Assembly (NCBI GenBank): GCA_944383035.1
Contig: CALWOE010000006.1
Span: 1-38,371, forward strand
DNA from: an uncultured Clostridia bacterium
GTDB taxonomy: Bacteria > Bacillota > Clostridia > TANB77 > CAG-465
Direction of reading: 5' to 3'
DNA length: 38,371 nt
Shown here: piece by piece, positions 26,225-35,270 of the stretch
How positions within the stretch are numbered: position 1 is the stretch's first letter
How the letters are laid out: the number at the start of each line of letters is the position of its first letter
Translations under genes and position numbers: made by a program
The notes under the pieces: model-generated
Told to the model about the DNA's origin: nothing
What the model saw: only the letters and a program-made list of their open reading frames with translations
Database searches by the model: none

Positions 26225-26896
26225 CTAGTTATTATACAATATTTTTGTCCTTTTAGATTTATAATTCATTGGCTCATTTATGTATTCGCTATAACCATTC
26301 ATTATATCAGATGGTCTAATCTGTATATTTTTATTTGTAGCAACTGATATTTCAAGAGAACTATCAATTAAAAATTCATAAAATATAATATATGGCTTTA
26401 TATCGTCTCTTTCCATTCTATTATTAGTTTTCTTTAACACTTGTATTTCTCTTTGTTCTAAAAACTCTGCCATCTTTTCTTTATAGTATGCAATCATATT
26501 ATCTATTTGTTTTTGAGTTTTTCCAACTATTTTTTTCTCATCATACACAAAATCTATTAAATAAGTAGAACCATATACTCTACCTTCAACACTTGTATTA
26601 TCTCCTTTTAAATATTCAGCCGATAAAACTGTAATTCCGCTTGGAAGGACATTATTCATTTGCTTAATAAAATAACTTACTTGAATATGTTCAACAAGTG
26701 ATGTTTCTAAAATTTCACCTGTACTTTCTATTCCTATTGGAAGTGGATCTACAAATGTAAGGTCTGGCTTTTTACTAAAATATGCAATTTCAATTTTTGC
26801 GCGTTTAAATGCTTCTTCAAATATTTTTTCTAAATCTTCCTTTTCTACATATGTTGATTCCTTTGATTTGCTATATATAATTCTTAATTGCTCCAT
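26225..26896 (-). CDS. DUF2344 (TIGR03936 family, radical-SAM-linked) protein
   Basis: 223 residues. The N-terminal half carries the family pattern: RIIYSKS at the start, a helix LEKIFEEAFKRAKIEIAYF, then DLTFVDPLPIGIES (45-58) and NNVLPSGITVLSAEYL. The family normally sits directly downstream of, or fused to, a B12-binding radical SAM protein, often beside RNase G and rplU-rplT/rpmA genes. None of these is adjacent here. Molecular role unknown. GGTGGG precedes ATG; the next gene downstream is spoVG. Confidence 0.82.
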   Translation of the reverse strand: MEQLRIIYSKSKESTYVEKEDLEKIFEEAFKRAKIEIAYFSKKPDLTFVDPLPIGIESTGEILETSLVEHIQVSYFIKQMNNVLPSGITVLSAEYLKGDNTSVEGRVYGSTYLIDFVYDEKKIVGKTQKQIDNMIAYYKEKMAEFLEQREIQVLKKTNNRMERDDIKPYIIFYEFLIDSSLEISVATNKNIQIRPSDIMNGYSEYINEPMNYKSKRTKILYNN

Positions 26897-26961
26897 TTTC
26901 CCACCAACCTTTATAACTATTTATGATTATACCATAAGTTTAAAAAAAATGCAAAAAAATG

Positions 26962-26989
26962 TAAAAAAAAGCTACTAAATTAGTAGCTT
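26962..26989 (-). terminator. Terminator of the FAD oxidoreductase gene
   Basis: 9-bp stem (26969-26977 / 26981-26989) with a 3-base loop; eight U follow on the minus strand. It overlaps the stop codon. Confidence 0.85.
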
Positions 26990-28199
26990 ATCTTATAATC
27001 TTAAATAAATTCATATCTTTTGTATAAAATCCTTTTATAGCATCTTTCAGTATATTACCACCAATAGCAGAATATAATATTCCATTTACTCCAAATCCTA
27101 AATTGCAAAAACAGTTAGGCATACCTGGCATTTCATCTATTATTGGTAAATTATCTTTTGTATCTGCAATAATACTGTTAAAAGCATAATCAACACTTAA
27201 ATTTTGTGACATAGGTAATGTTTTTTGAATATAACTATATAGTTTTTTATATTTATCTTTAGCAACATTATTTAGGTATTTAGTGTCATTAAATTTATCT
27301 GTTAATTTTACATCTTCTCCACTACATATTACTCTGCCAGTATCAGTAAAACGAATATAATGACATGGCTCTTGCATATCTTTTGCTACAAATTTATGAT
27401 CTAAATTTTTAAGTTCATCTTTTTTACCAGATACAATTGTAAAGTTTCTATATAATTCTACAGGTGTTTTATCCATATACTTTAAAGTCTCAAAACCAGA
27501 TGAAAAAATAACATTTGAAGCAAGTATTAAAAAATCATTATTAGTTTTTGCTTCTACACCATCTATTGCTCCAGGATTAACATCTACAATATTTGTATTT
27601 TCATATATTCTAACATTTGGTAAATCGTACAAATATCTGATTAATTTTTGAGTAAATTCATAAGGATTTAGTACTATTGTTTTATCTTTTGCAATAATAC
27701 CACCATTTAAATTTACAAATTTATGATAATCTATATAATCTGTATCAATTCCTAGTTCTCTTCTTTTTTCACATTCTTTTTTTATATATGATTTTTGAAA
27801 TAATTTGTTTGTATAATAAATCATATCTTGTCTTTTTAAACTATCACTACTATTTATTACAACACTTATTTCTTCTATCTTGTTTATAGCATCATCACAT
27901 AATTTATATATTTTACTTGCAGAAGTTTTACCAACAGTTTTTTCAAGTTTTAATATATCATTACTTGCTTCATAATCTAAAAAAGCTGTAGATGCTAAAG
28001 TACTTCCATACCGCACTATATTTTTTTCAGCAATAATTACATTTACTCCTTCTTTTGCTAAAAAATATGCAGTTATTGCACCTGTTATCCCACCACCAAT
28101 AATTAATACATCACAATATGTATCATATGTTAAATATGGATATGTATTTTTTATTTGCGTCTTACTTTTCCAATAAGTTTTTCCATCTATATAGTTCAA
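26988..28199 (-). CDS. FAD-dependent oxidoreductase (DAO family)
   Basis: I choose the TTG at 28199, which has AGAGGTGA just upstream; an ATG at 28229 lacks a ribosome-binding site. This gives 403 residues. A Rossmann FAD site lies at about 30-40 (DVLIIGGGITG), with the ribose-binding Glu at 58. C-terminal DNLPIIDEMPGMPNCF and GFGVNGILYSAIGG match the second FAD-contact region of the DAO (glycine/D-amino acid oxidase) fold. No Rieske domain is present. These enzymes usually oxidise amines; substrate unknown. It is divergent from the SH3-CAP gene. Confidence 0.85.
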   Translation of the reverse strand: MNYIDGKTYWKSKTQIKNTYPYLTYDTYCDVLIIGGGITGAITAYFLAKEGVNVIIAEKNIVRYGSTLASTAFLDYEASNDILKLEKTVGKTSASKIYKLCDDAINKIEEISVVINSSDSLKRQDMIYYTNKLFQKSYIKKECEKRRELGIDTDYIDYHKFVNLNGGIIAKDKTIVLNPYEFTQKLIRYLYDLPNVRIYENTNIVDVNPGAIDGVEAKTNNDFLILASNVIFSSGFETLKYMDKTPVELYRNFTIVSGKKDELKNLDHKFVAKDMQEPCHYIRFTDTGRVICSGEDVKLTDKFNDTKYLNNVAKDKYKKLYSYIQKTLPMSQNLSVDYAFNSIIADTKDNLPIIDEMPGMPNCFCNLGFGVNGILYSAIGGNILKDAIKGFYTKDMNLFKIIR

Positions 28200-28307
28200 A
28201 ATTATCACCTCTTGTATTATTTTTATCATTTAATTACAAATTATACCAATTTTACTTTTCTTCTTATATTTTTCATAAATATTTCATATTATGTTATAGG
28301 TGATAAA

Positions 28308-29264
28308 ATGAAATCAAAAATCACATTTATTATTTTTTTTATTGTAATTTTTTTAATATTCTTATCTACTAGTATTTTATCTTATTCTACTACAAATCAT
28401 AAACCTACATATGGAATAGTAAATGCGACAAACGTAAATTTTAGAAAAAAAGCTTCTTTAAATTTATCAGATATTGTATCAAAATTAAATAAAAATACAA
28501 AAGTAAAAATACTTGGAAGTATTGATGATTTCTATATAGTACAACTTGAAAACTCTTCTGTTGGATTAATTTCAAAAAATTATATAACAAAGAGTGAAGA
28601 AAAATTAGAAAATTCTAAAACATCTGAAAATTTAGAAAAATTCTATGTATATGCAGATGGTGAAAATATTAATGTAAGGGGTGGTCCATCAACTAGTTAT
28701 CCTATTTATACCAAATTAAATAAAAATGAAATAGTTGAAGTAATTGGAAAAATCGAAAATTTTTATATGATTGTCACAAAAAATAAAATAGTTGGGATGG
28801 TAAAAGAAGATTTAGTAAAGAAAAGTAATAATTCTAACTTATCTTCAAACAACAATAATTTAGAACCAAATAACATATCTATACAAGAAATGAAAGAAAA
28901 AATGTTACAAATAATTAATAATAAAAGAATTGAAAATGGATTATTTAAATTTGTATCAAATGAAAGTTTAGAAAACTTAGCACAAGTCAAAGCTAATGAT
29001 ATGGTATCAAATAACTATTTTTCACATAATTCAAATACATATGGCTCTCCATTTGATATGTTAAAAAATGCTGGAATTATATATAAAAGTGCTGGTGAAA
29101 ATATTGCCGGAAATAATGATTTTAATGATGCAATTAATTCTTGGTTTGAATCTATAGATCATAGAAAAAATTTACTTTCAAATAAATTTAATAATATTGG
29201 TATTGGAATTACTAAATCAAATACTTATGGATATATATTTGTTATTTTATTTATAGAAAAATAA
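28308..29264 (+). CDS. Exported SH3b-SH3b-CAP domain protein
   Basis: 318 residues from the ATG at 28308 with AGGTGAT before it; longer upstream readings overlap the divergent gene. An N-terminal helix (5-26) directs export or anchoring. Two bacterial SH3 domains follow (about 36-95 and 112-170; NVNFRKKAS and NINVRGGPSTSYPIY). A Ser/Asn-rich linker (172-190) leads to a CAP/SCP domain (195-318) with H240 (YFSH), GENIA (263-267) and HRKNLL (285-290), as in YkwD. SH3b domains bind the cell wall; the CAP domain's activity is uncertain. Confidence 0.88.
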   Translation: MKSKITFIIFFIVIFLIFLSTSILSYSTTNHKPTYGIVNATNVNFRKKASLNLSDIVSKLNKNTKVKILGSIDDFYIVQLENSSVGLISKNYITKSEEKLENSKTSENLEKFYVYADGENINVRGGPSTSYPIYTKLNKNEIVEVIGKIENFYMIVTKNKIVGMVKEDLVKKSNNSNLSSNNNNLEPNNISIQEMKEKMLQIINNKRIENGLFKFVSNESLENLAQVKANDMVSNNYFSHNSNTYGSPFDMLKNAGIIYKSAGENIAGNNDFNDAINSWFESIDHRKNLLSNKFNNIGIGITKSNTYGYIFVILFIEK

Positions 29265-29295
29265 AAATAAAAGCTAATGCTTTTATTTTCTTAAC
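29264..29295. terminator. Bidirectional terminator between the SH3-CAP and patatin genes
   Basis: 11-bp perfect stem (29264-29274 / 29279-29289) with a 4-base loop and T-rich flanks on both strands. Confidence 0.8.
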
Positions 29296-30151
29296 ATAAA
29301 TTCTTTATATTTTTTATAGCATTTTTTGTAGCTATATATCCTTGCTTTGCAAGTAAATTTGTTTTACTACAATCAAGAATAGATGTTTTAAATGTTTTAG
29401 GAACAATATTTATATCAGCAAGTCTAATACTTTGCATATTTATATAATCAGACATTATATCAAAAGACTTCATAGCTACTGATATTATATTATTTTCAAC
29501 TCTACATTTATTATTTTCATCAAAATATACTGCAATTACTTTATCTGCACCCATCTTTTTTAATATATCAACAGGTGTATTTACCCTTATACCACCATCT
29601 ACTAATATATAATCTTTAAATGTAATTGGCTCAAAAACTACCGGTAAACTGCAACTTGCTCTTACAATTTTTGATATACTTCCAGTATAAAAATAAACAG
29701 AATCTTCATTATTGTTTAATATATTATTTAAATTTTTATTTAAAAAATACACCACTTTACCAGTCTTTAAATCAACACATGGGATAGCTAAATATTTATC
29801 TATACTACTAATATCAAAAATATTTTTCTTCATTGCATATGTATATATTAAATTTTCTAAATTATTACCTTTTGCTACACATTTTATATTTATTTTCCCT
29901 GTAAACATTGTACCAACAACTTTAAAAGGAAGCATCTTATCATAATCTGCAATATATTTACAATATGTATTAAATAAATTTAAAATTTCATTTGGTGTAT
30001 ATCCTATAGCATAAAGACTTGCTACTATACTTCCGCTACTTGTCCGGGATATATAGTCTATATTTATATTTTCTTCTAATAGTGCCTGTAATACACCTAT
30101 ATGTGCTGCACCTTTTGCACCTCCACCACTTAATGAAAGTCCAATTTTCAC
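29291..30151 (-). CDS. Patatin-like phospholipase with altered nucleophile elbow
   Basis: 286 residues from a GTG at 30151 with GAGGTGATG upstream. The oxyanion glycine loop SGGGAKGAAHIGVL (8-21) and the dyad Asp D185 (LVDGGIRVNTP) are present, as in RssA/YlbK-like bacterial patatins, which hydrolyse lipid acyl esters. The nucleophile S38, however, sits in RTSSG instead of GxSxG: the codon read is CGG, one base from GGG. Activity may be changed or lost. The neighbours give no clue to its substrate. Confidence 0.88.
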   Translation of the reverse strand: MKIGLSLSGGGAKGAAHIGVLQALLEENINIDYISRTSSGSIVASLYAIGYTPNEILNLFNTYCKYIADYDKMLPFKVVGTMFTGKINIKCVAKGNNLENLIYTYAMKKNIFDISSIDKYLAIPCVDLKTGKVVYFLNKNLNNILNNNEDSVYFYTGSISKIVRASCSLPVVFEPITFKDYILVDGGIRVNTPVDILKKMGADKVIAVYFDENNKCRVENNIISVAMKSFDIMSDYINMQSIRLADINIVPKTFKTSILDCSKTNLLAKQGYIATKNAIKNIKNLC

Positions 30152-30202
30152 TTACATCACCTCAATTTATTATATGAAAATATTAAATATTTGTTATTTT
30201 AT

Positions 30203-30233
30203 AAAAAAAGAGCTCTGATATACCACAGAACTC
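30203..30233 (-). terminator. Terminator of the 155-residue gene
   Basis: 8-bp stem with one mismatch (30210-30217 / 30226-30233), followed on the minus strand by seven U. It overlaps the stop codon. Confidence 0.7.
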
Positions 30234-30699
30234 ATTTTTCAAAATTTTTTAAATCTACAAATACAAAATCATCTAAATAGATGGTTAAACGATTTGTATC
30301 TTTTAAATTAGGAATGTTTTCTTTATTTACATTACATTCTTTATTATCAATTAAAACTTTTGGATTATATTTTAATTGATATTTTACAACATAACTAATT
30401 ACATATAAAGTTAATAAATTATAATTAGTTATTGTTTCTTCTTTTAAAGATGCTTTAAAAAGAAGCTTTTCATCTTTATAGAAAGATACATCATTTGCTT
30501 CTCCCAAACAAATAAGTGCTTTATCTAAAAAATTATTAACAAGATTTTCTTTATACTCTCGTACTGGAAAATCAAATTCCAATGGATTACCCGTATCAAA
30601 TTTTAATACGTATCTTCCATCATCAACTTTTGCAGCCATAAGAATTGATCTTAAGACTCCAAACAATGTTGTTAAAAAAGTGCTAAAAGTGCTATTCAT
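30232..30699 (-). CDS. Protein of unknown function (155 residues)
   Basis: Supported by AGGAGGA before ATG and a terminator at the stop. The first 22 residues are uncharged and amphipathic (STFSTFLTTLFGVLRSILMAA); the rest is a mixed alpha/beta soluble domain with an acidic C-terminus (RLTIYLDDFVFVDLKNFEK). I recognise no family. It is a single-gene unit, divergent from the 177-residue membrane protein. Confidence 0.8.
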   Translation of the reverse strand: MNSTFSTFLTTLFGVLRSILMAAKVDDGRYVLKFDTGNPLEFDFPVREYKENLVNNFLDKALICLGEANDVSFYKDEKLLFKASLKEETITNYNLLTLYVISYVVKYQLKYNPKVLIDNKECNVNKENIPNLKDTNRLTIYLDDFVFVDLKNFEK

Positions 30700-30893
30700 A
30701 CCTTTTTTCCTCCTATTTTTTAATTTAAAAATTATATTTATATATAAACAGTAGTATTATATCACATTTTTAAAATTATGTCAATTACTATACTTTTGAT
30801 TTTATAGTTATAGCTACTTTAAATATTATTTTAGATATATATATATTGATAATTTAATAAAAAAATGCTATAAATAATATAGGAGGGATTTTT

Positions 30894-31427
30894 ATGAGTT
30901 CTAATACTAAAAATTTTTTAATTGTTCTTGCGTTTATTATTGTACTAATTTTAATAGGAATTGGTGTTTACTATTTTTCTGTAATAAATGTAGAAAAAGT
31001 ACCTTTAAATGGTGATACTTTTACAAAAAAAATGCAAGAAATTGGTTATACCATAAAAGATATTAACGATATTTCTGAAGAAGATGATACACAAGAAAAA
31101 AATACTGAAAATCTAGATTATGATAGTTATTATAATAGTTATTTAGTTGCTACAAGTCCTGATCTTAAAATTACTATTACATTTGTAGATTACAAAGATG
31201 AATATGATGCAAAATACGCTTTTGAAAGTGATTTAATAAACCACAAGTTAGATGAAAATTCAAAAGTTACAAAATCAAGAGTTGATGGAAAAAACTATTC
31301 AAAAGTAGAATATAAAACTGAATTTGGAAAAGAAGCATACTCTAGAGTAAAAAACACATATATTAGAGTAACTGATTATGATGGGAATAGTAATATACAA
31401 AAAATATTAAAAAATATAGGATATTAA
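30894..31427 (+). CDS. Single-pass membrane protein of unknown function (177 residues)
   Basis: AGGAGGG precedes ATG. One membrane helix (about 8-28) is followed by an outside domain of about 145 residues with an acidic, Asn-rich stretch (60-75) and several beta-strand-like segments (LKITITFVDYKDEYDAKYAF; YSKVEYKTEFGKEAYSRV). No lipobox, no Cys. I recognise no family. A possible promoter TTGATA (30846-30851), 17 bases, TATAAA (30869-30874) would give a very short leader. Confidence 0.8.
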   Translation: MSSNTKNFLIVLAFIIVLILIGIGVYYFSVINVEKVPLNGDTFTKKMQEIGYTIKDINDISEEDDTQEKNTENLDYDSYYNSYLVATSPDLKITITFVDYKDEYDAKYAFESDLINHKLDENSKVTKSRVDGKNYSKVEYKTEFGKEAYSRVKNTYIRVTDYDGNSNIQKILKNIGY

Positions 31428-31455
31428 AAAAGTCCACCTGTTTGGTGGATTTTAT
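31426..31455. terminator. Bidirectional terminator between the 177-residue gene and ruvC
   Basis: Stem with core TCCACC/GGTGGA (31433-31438 / 31444-31449) extended by one G-U and several A-T pairs, loop of 5, with T-runs on both strands. Confidence 0.85.
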
Positions 31456-31946
31456 TTTACTTTTGCAAAAGATTCAAATCTTCGATGATGAGTATGACAT
31501 ATTGCTATTGCAAGTGCATCTGTTGTATCATCAAGTTTTGGCATTTTTTCTAAATGCAAAAATTCTTTTACCATATTTTTAACTTGAATTTTTTCAGCTC
31601 TTCCATATCCAACTATTGCAAGTTTAGCTTGAAGTGGTGTATATTCAAATATAGGAATATTTTCTTTATATAAAGTATTTAATATAACACCTCTAGCTTC
31701 TGCAACTTTAATTGCAGTTTTAGAGTTTGTGTTAAAATATAAGTCTTCTATAGAAGATGCATCAATTTTATACCTTGATATAATTTCTTTTAAATCAAGT
31801 TCTATTTTATATAATCTTTCAACAAAATTGCTATTTGCCTCTGTTGTTATACTCCCATACTCAAGTGCTCTATATCTATTTTTCTTATATTCTATTACTC
31901 CATAGCCCACTCTTCCGTATCCTGGATCAATACCTAATACAATCAT
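31452..31946 (-). CDS. ruvC: Holliday junction resolvase RuvC
   Basis: 164 residues, normal length. RuvC cuts four-way DNA junctions with the RuvAB motor. The four catalytic acids are present: D7 (LGIDPG), E67 (SIEDLYF), D140 and D143 (KLDDTTDALA). AGAGGT precedes ATG. It is the last gene of the ftsY-murB-yvcK operon and is not next to ruvA or ruvB. Confidence 0.95.
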   Translation of the reverse strand: MIVLGIDPGYGRVGYGVIEYKKNRYRALEYGSITTEANSNFVERLYKIELDLKEIISRYKIDASSIEDLYFNTNSKTAIKVAEARGVILNTLYKENIPIFEYTPLQAKLAIVGYGRAEKIQVKNMVKEFLHLEKMPKLDDTTDALAIAICHTHHRRFESFAKVK

Positions 31947-31964
31947 ATATTACCTCTTATTCTT

Positions 31965-33788
31965 TTAAGTTAACATATCATATAATCTTATAACTTCTGC
32001 ATTAGTTAAAAGATCATATCCTACATTATCAACTTTAATTCCTTTTTCATGATATACTTTTTTTATTCCACCATTTTCATACTTTGATATATCTTGTAAA
32101 AGCTCCCTTACTAAATTATATGCTATTTTTTGTGAAGCTCTTGTAACCCCATTTTGTCTTAAGTTTGCTTTAACAAAATGTGCCATATATCTGGGGTAAA
32201 TAAGTCCTTTATTTTTACTACTACTCTTTGGAGATATTCTAAGTCCATATGGAGTATATAGTTCCTTAAATATTGTATCTAAAAGCTTAAATGGTATACT
32301 ATTTTGATATACACATGGATATGATAAACTAAGTGCATACATCATATCTATATTTGCTTCAAAGTCTTTATCATCTAAATTCCTTTTTAAAATTCTTTTT
32401 TCTTCTATCCAAAAATTATTTACTATAAAATCTGGAATTTCACTTATTTTTTCATATAATTTTAAATTTGTTTCTTTTTTATTTATAAGTATATTTTCAT
32501 ATATTTTTAATGCATTAAAAGATAAAGCCACTATCTTTATGTATTTAAAATATTTTTCTTCAAATTTTTCATCTAATATTTCATCCACTACTTTTTTAAT
32601 AAAATCCAAAAATAAATCTAATGATTGTTTTTTTGATATTAATTTATTCATTGTTTCAACACACCATAATTTAAGTAATATTAAAAGTATTTTAAAATCT
32701 TCATCTTCTATTTTAAGTTCTTCCATGACTTTTATATATTTAATAAGTTTTAATAGAGCAAGCCTTGCCTCATCTATTTTATTAAACACTATATATTGAC
32801 CTTCAAGAGATCTTACTATATTTGTCATTTTTTTGATATCATCAATAAATAACTTTATATTTTCTTCTTTATCTTTTGAAACAACTATTTGATTATAATC
32901 TTTTTTATATGGAAGTGAAGGAACAAGTAACCCATTCATATTTAAATTAGATATAGAATACGATAAATCTTTTAACTCAATATATTCATCTGGAATATTA
33001 CTTGTTAAAATTTTTATTTTATTATTTAAATTATCTTGTATATTTATTTTATTTAACATATCTATATCATATTTTTTAGATGAAATATATAACCTTATAT
33101 TTAAATTTTCTTCTGGTTTTAAAACCATCTCAAATTCGCCCGGTATTACTAAATCTTCAACATATATATTTTTCTCTAGCATTTTTGATATATACTCATG
33201 TCTTACATCATAAAGATATTTGTATTCTTCTGTATATTCCATAATATCTGATTGTAAAATAATATTTTCATCTTTTGATATATTTAAATTTATTAATGTT
33301 GATTTTGCTTTACTTCTTTGGTTAAATTTTAATAAATTTTCTTTTTTCATACAAAAAAGATCTCTATAAGTTACTAGAGGAATTACTTTAAATATTGTTT
33401 TCATATTTGTTTTATTTTTTAAGTTATAATCAATTATTAGTAATTCTTGTCCCTCTTCAAAATAAATCCTTTTTTTCATATATGCAGTTTTAGTATCATA
33501 TTCAAAAATATTATTTCTAAGATCTATACTTGTAAGATATTCACTAGATGATATATTAGTAGATATTGTATTAATATTACAAATTTTACAAACATCATCT
33601 TTATTTTCAAATTTTTCTACTAAATTTTCTAAAATTACTTTTCCATTTTTTATATATAAACCATTATATGGCTTTTTCATATCTAATATTGCAGATGAGC
33701 AAAGGCAAATATCTAGATTGTTAGACATAACAAATTCTACATTCTTTGCCTTTTTTATATCATCCATTCCTCTTTTGTATGTATACAT
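31965..33788 (-). CDS. Degenerate glycogen-debranching-enzyme-like protein
   Basis: 607 residues; AAGGA precedes ATG at 33788. Residues about 38-145 resemble the N-terminal domain of bacterial glycogen debranching enzymes (PYNGLYI; YLTSIDLRNNIFEYD; KRIYFEEGQELLIIDYNL; PLVTYRDLF). The C-terminal part has the (alpha/alpha)6-type ending (TPYGLR at 512-517, then SP; GLIYPRYMAHFVKANL; a final AEVIRLYDML). The catalytic hallmarks of that family, such as GRDT, the NSVDA acid and the HQGTVWPW motif, are not found in the expected places. I infer a non-catalytic relative that may bind a glycan. It starts 6 bp after yvcK. Confidence 0.6.
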   Translation of the reverse strand: MYTYKRGMDDIKKAKNVEFVMSNNLDICLCSSAILDMKKPYNGLYIKNGKVILENLVEKFENKDDVCKICNINTISTNISSSEYLTSIDLRNNIFEYDTKTAYMKKRIYFEEGQELLIIDYNLKNKTNMKTIFKVIPLVTYRDLFCMKKENLLKFNQRSKAKSTLINLNISKDENIILQSDIMEYTEEYKYLYDVRHEYISKMLEKNIYVEDLVIPGEFEMVLKPEENLNIRLYISSKKYDIDMLNKINIQDNLNNKIKILTSNIPDEYIELKDLSYSISNLNMNGLLVPSLPYKKDYNQIVVSKDKEENIKLFIDDIKKMTNIVRSLEGQYIVFNKIDEARLALLKLIKYIKVMEELKIEDEDFKILLILLKLWCVETMNKLISKKQSLDLFLDFIKKVVDEILDEKFEEKYFKYIKIVALSFNALKIYENILINKKETNLKLYEKISEIPDFIVNNFWIEEKRILKRNLDDKDFEANIDMMYALSLSYPCVYQNSIPFKLLDTIFKELYTPYGLRISPKSSSKNKGLIYPRYMAHFVKANLRQNGVTRASQKIAYNLVRELLQDISKYENGGIKKVYHEKGIKVDNVGYDLLTNAEVIRLYDMLT

Positions 33789-33794
33789 AAAGTA

Positions 33795-35270
33795 CTATCC
33801 TTTCATAACTTTACTTTTAATTTTATCAACTGTCTTTTTGGTACTTTTTTTCATTTTTACTTCTGTTTGTTTTTTTGGTCTTTTTATCTTATTTTTTGAT
33901 TTTAATTCTTCAGATTTTTTTGAATTATTATTCATTTTTGTTTTTAAATTTTTCTTAAATTCTCCAATTTTTTTCTTCTTCATCTGCTTTTTGTTTACTT
34001 TTACAATATTTAGCTTTCCATTTTTCTTTGATTTTGCAATAGACATTATTATATCTGCAACTCTATCACTATCATGTATAAGAGAATCTGTAGCAGTAAG
34101 TACAATATCATCTTTTACTACTGAAATAGCTCTATTTTGTATGTTTTCTAAGTCTATTCTAACTGGAGTTGAATCTTTTTGATTAAAATCTTTTATCATT
34201 TCATCAGTTATTTTACCATTATTTACAATTGCATAATCTAAAACATGTTTACCGATATATCTTTCTATTTCATTAATATATTTTGCAAGTGTATATCCAT
34301 CTGTTTGTCCAGGTTGATTCATAATATTTGCAATATACACTTTTTTTGCTTTTGAATGTATTATAGCTTTAGATACATCTTCTATAAGTAAATTTGAAGC
34401 AACTGATGTGTATAAATTACCAGGTCCAAGTATAATTACATTTGCATTTTTTATAGCATCAATAACTTCTGGATATGCTCTAATAGTACCTTCTTTCAAA
34501 AATATTTGTTTTATTGGCGTTTTTAATTCTTTTACTCTTTCAACTATATTTTCTTTACCAACAACTACTTCGCCATTTTTTAGTCCAGCGCATAAAACAA
34601 TATTATCTGTTGTAACTGGATAAATATTTCCTTGCATTTTAAATAGATCTGATATTTTTGCAATACCTTTTGCAAAACTACCATTTGTTTTTACTAAACC
34701 TTTTATTATTTCATTTCCAACACTTAAATTTTCATCATCTGATTTATATGTAAGAAGTTTATTTATCTCAGATTCTGATGTTGAAAGTGCAGCAATACAT
34801 TTTCTTATATCTCCTGATGATAAATAATCTCCACCTTTAACTGTAGACGATAAAGTTGCATCATCTTCTGAAACATTTACTACTGCTGTTATATTAGCAG
34901 TATATTCTTTTAAACCTTTTAATATATTAGGTAGACCACTTCCTCCACCAATTACAACTATTTTTGGTCCTTTTTTTAATTTAGGATCATTATATAATAG
35001 TTTCCTAACTCTTATACTTTTGTTTTTTCTAGCTATATTTTTCAAAGATATAAAAAGTATATTTTTTTGTGCAAGTATAAATGAAAATATCATACCAAAT
35101 ACAGATAGTGTTATAAGTACAATATATGCAAGTAACATTTTTTGATTTAAATCATATACATTTTTTAATGTTACAATACAAAAAATAAGTACTGCAACCG
35201 ACACTATTTGTAATAAAATATATCTTTTTACTCTAGCTCCTGGTTTTAACCATTCTAAAATTGTTCTCAT
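33795..35270 (-). CDS. yvcK: YvcK/CofD-like protein with membrane helices and a Lys-rich tail
   Basis: 491 residues against about 320 in Bacillus. Two membrane helices (17-37, 46-68) precede the YvcK domain (about 100-410: KIVVIGGGSGLPNILKGLKEYTANITAVV; GDIRK; ILGPGNLYTS; NQPGQTDGYT). YvcK binds UDP-GlcNAc and affects carbon flux and wall synthesis. The usual DDGGSSGRLR loop reads EDDATLSSTV, and the GHSLGNL segment is diverged (SVGNEI). A tail of about 77 residues is very Lys-rich. Its ATG overlaps the murB stop (TAATG), so it is coupled to murB. rapZ and whiA, the usual partners, are absent. Confidence 0.85.
   Translation of the reverse strand: MRTILEWLKPGARVKRYILLQIVSVAVLIFCIVTLKNVYDLNQKMLLAYIVLITLSVFGMIFSFILAQKNILFISLKNIARKNKSIRVRKLLYNDPKLKKGPKIVVIGGGSGLPNILKGLKEYTANITAVVNVSEDDATLSSTVKGGDYLSSGDIRKCIAALSTSESEINKLLTYKSDDENLSVGNEIIKGLVKTNGSFAKGIAKISDLFKMQGNIYPVTTDNIVLCAGLKNGEVVVGKENIVERVKELKTPIKQIFLKEGTIRAYPEVIDAIKNANVIILGPGNLYTSVASNLLIEDVSKAIIHSKAKKVYIANIMNQPGQTDGYTLAKYINEIERYIGKHVLDYAIVNNGKITDEMIKDFNQKDSTPVRIDLENIQNRAISVVKDDIVLTATDSLIHDSDRVADIIMSIAKSKKNGKLNIVKVNKKQMKKKKIGEFKKNLKTKMNNNSKKSEELKSKNKIKRPKKQTEVKMKKSTKKTVDKIKSKVMKG

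Noticed and set aside
28264-28292. Sigma-E-like pair TTATATT, 14 bases, CATATTAT before the SH3-CAP gene
   Set aside because: The predicted transcript start would fall inside the ribosome-binding site, leaving almost no leader.
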